DNA from: JAYODZ01 sp965660195
Lineage (GTDB): Bacteria; Pseudomonadota; Alphaproteobacteria; RS24
Direction of reading: 5' to 3'
Length of the DNA stretch: 15,734 bases
Assembly (NCBI GenBank): GCA_965660195.1
Contig: CBFHZM010000037.1
Coordinates: 1 to 15,734, forward strand
Positions 15,416 to 15,734 of this stretch are shown here, piece by piece. The notes under the pieces were generated by a model, which saw nothing but the letters and a program-made list of their open reading frames with translations, had not been told where the DNA came from and did no database searches. How positions within the stretch are numbered: the first letter of the stretch is position 1; every line of letters begins with the position of its first letter. Position numbers and translations under genes: made by a program.

Positions 15416-15734
15416 ATGAGTTTATCAATGGCAGAGATGGAGCAGGCGCTGCAACCAGTGTTTGAGGACGAAATTGTGACTTTGTCACAATTATCCGGCG
15501 GCGCTAGCCAAGAGACGTGGCTGATCAAACTCGTAAGTGGTGCAAAATATATTCTCCGCCGGCCGCCCAATGGCAATAGTTTGGCTCTCGATCAGCGAAC
15601 TGTGACTCCGGACATCGAAGTGGCCGTTTTGAGATGCGTCGCCACAAAAACGCCCTATGCACCTAAAGTTAAACATTTATTTGTCGATGGTGATGCATTG
15701 TATCCCGGCTATGTGATGCATTTTTGCGCTGGTG
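15416..15734 (+). CDS. Aminoglycoside phosphotransferase-family (APH/ACAD10-like) protein, 5' part only
   Basis: The frame is open from the ATG at 15416 through the right edge (106 codons). The visible part is the N-lobe of a protein-kinase-like fold: the glycine-rich LSGGASQETWLI (residues 25-36), then KYILRRPPNG (43-52) with the lysine/arginine strand, and YPGYVMHFCAG at the edge, the start of the hinge. This pattern matches the phosphotransferase enzyme family that includes the N-terminal part of ACAD10/ACAD11, whose bacterial stand-alone forms often sit near acyl-CoA dehydrogenase genes. The catalytic HGD and DxE motifs would lie beyond the window, so activity cannot be judged. Antibiotic resistance should not be assumed. 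In-frame ATGs at 15428 and 15437 are alternative starts; GAAGG lies rather far from 15416. Confidence 0.82.
   Translation, partial: MSLSMAEMEQALQPVFEDEIVTLSQLSGGASQETWLIKLVSGAKYILRRPPNGNSLALDQRTVTPDIEVAVLRCVATKTPYAPKVKHLFVDGDALYPGYVMHFCAG

Noticed and set aside
15416..15734. Aminoglycoside resistance gene
   Set aside because: The fold family is broad, the catalytic motifs are outside the window, and the visible motifs resemble ACAD10-type phosphotransferases.
1..15734. Mobile element, defence island or novel multi-gene system
   Set aside because: Every gene belongs to a known family with housekeeping-type context, base composition is even, and no transposase, integrase, terminal repeat, tRNA or CRISPR repeat is visible.

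Overview
The window is a dense, ordinary-looking stretch of chromosome from an alphaproteobacterium. The evidence is a divergent recG / sdhE-mfd block, a GlmU-GlmS pair, a large FadE-type acyl-CoA dehydrogenase, a DUF502 protein and a FrnE-like DsbA protein, all with alphaproteobacterial-looking sequence. Base composition looks near 50% G+C and even throughout. A free-living, possibly marine, lineage is a guess; the sequence alone does not fix the order. I see no rRNA, tRNA, CRISPR array, insertion sequence, phage gene or att site, and no gene-free stretch longer than about 115 bases.

Layout. (1) 1-3131, minus strand: glmU followed after 5 bp by glmS (cut by the left edge 15 or so residues before its end). 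Together they make glucosamine-6-phosphate and UDP-GlcNAc for peptidoglycan and lipid A. A candidate promoter sits just upstream at 3174-3201. (2) 3246-5018, minus: a 590-residue FadE/DmdC-type acyl-CoA dehydrogenase, divergent from (3) 5116-6428, plus: a six-helix ferric-reductase-like (MsrQ-like) membrane protein joined by an ATGA overlap to a small crotonase whose active site resembles delta3-delta2-enoyl-CoA isomerase rather than hydratase. (4) 6425-7962, minus: a short-chain dehydrogenase and a TatD-family metal-dependent nuclease, joined by a TAATG overlap. (5) 8049-8720, plus: a FrnE-like DsbA-family oxidoreductase. (6) 8707-12485, minus: sdhE and mfd, joined by ATGA. (7) 12569-14662, plus: recG, divergent from sdhE. 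(8) 14668-15336, minus: a DUF502 two-helix membrane protein. (9) 15416 to the right edge, plus: the start of an aminoglycoside-phosphotransferase-fold kinase.

The genes fall into cell-wall precursor synthesis (glmU, glmS), fatty-acid or acyl-CoA oxidation (acyl-CoA dehydrogenase, crotonase, perhaps the SDR and the terminal kinase-like gene), DNA repair and restart (mfd, recG, perhaps tatD) and respiratory flavoprotein assembly (sdhE). The genome is very compact: three convergent pairs end with overlapping or nearly touching stop codons, and three same-strand pairs overlap at stop/start.

I looked for an undescribed system and did not find a convincing one. The points most worth a second look are the isomerase-like crotonase, its coupling to an orphan MsrQ-like haem-protein candidate, and a few palindromes in the divergent intergenic regions.
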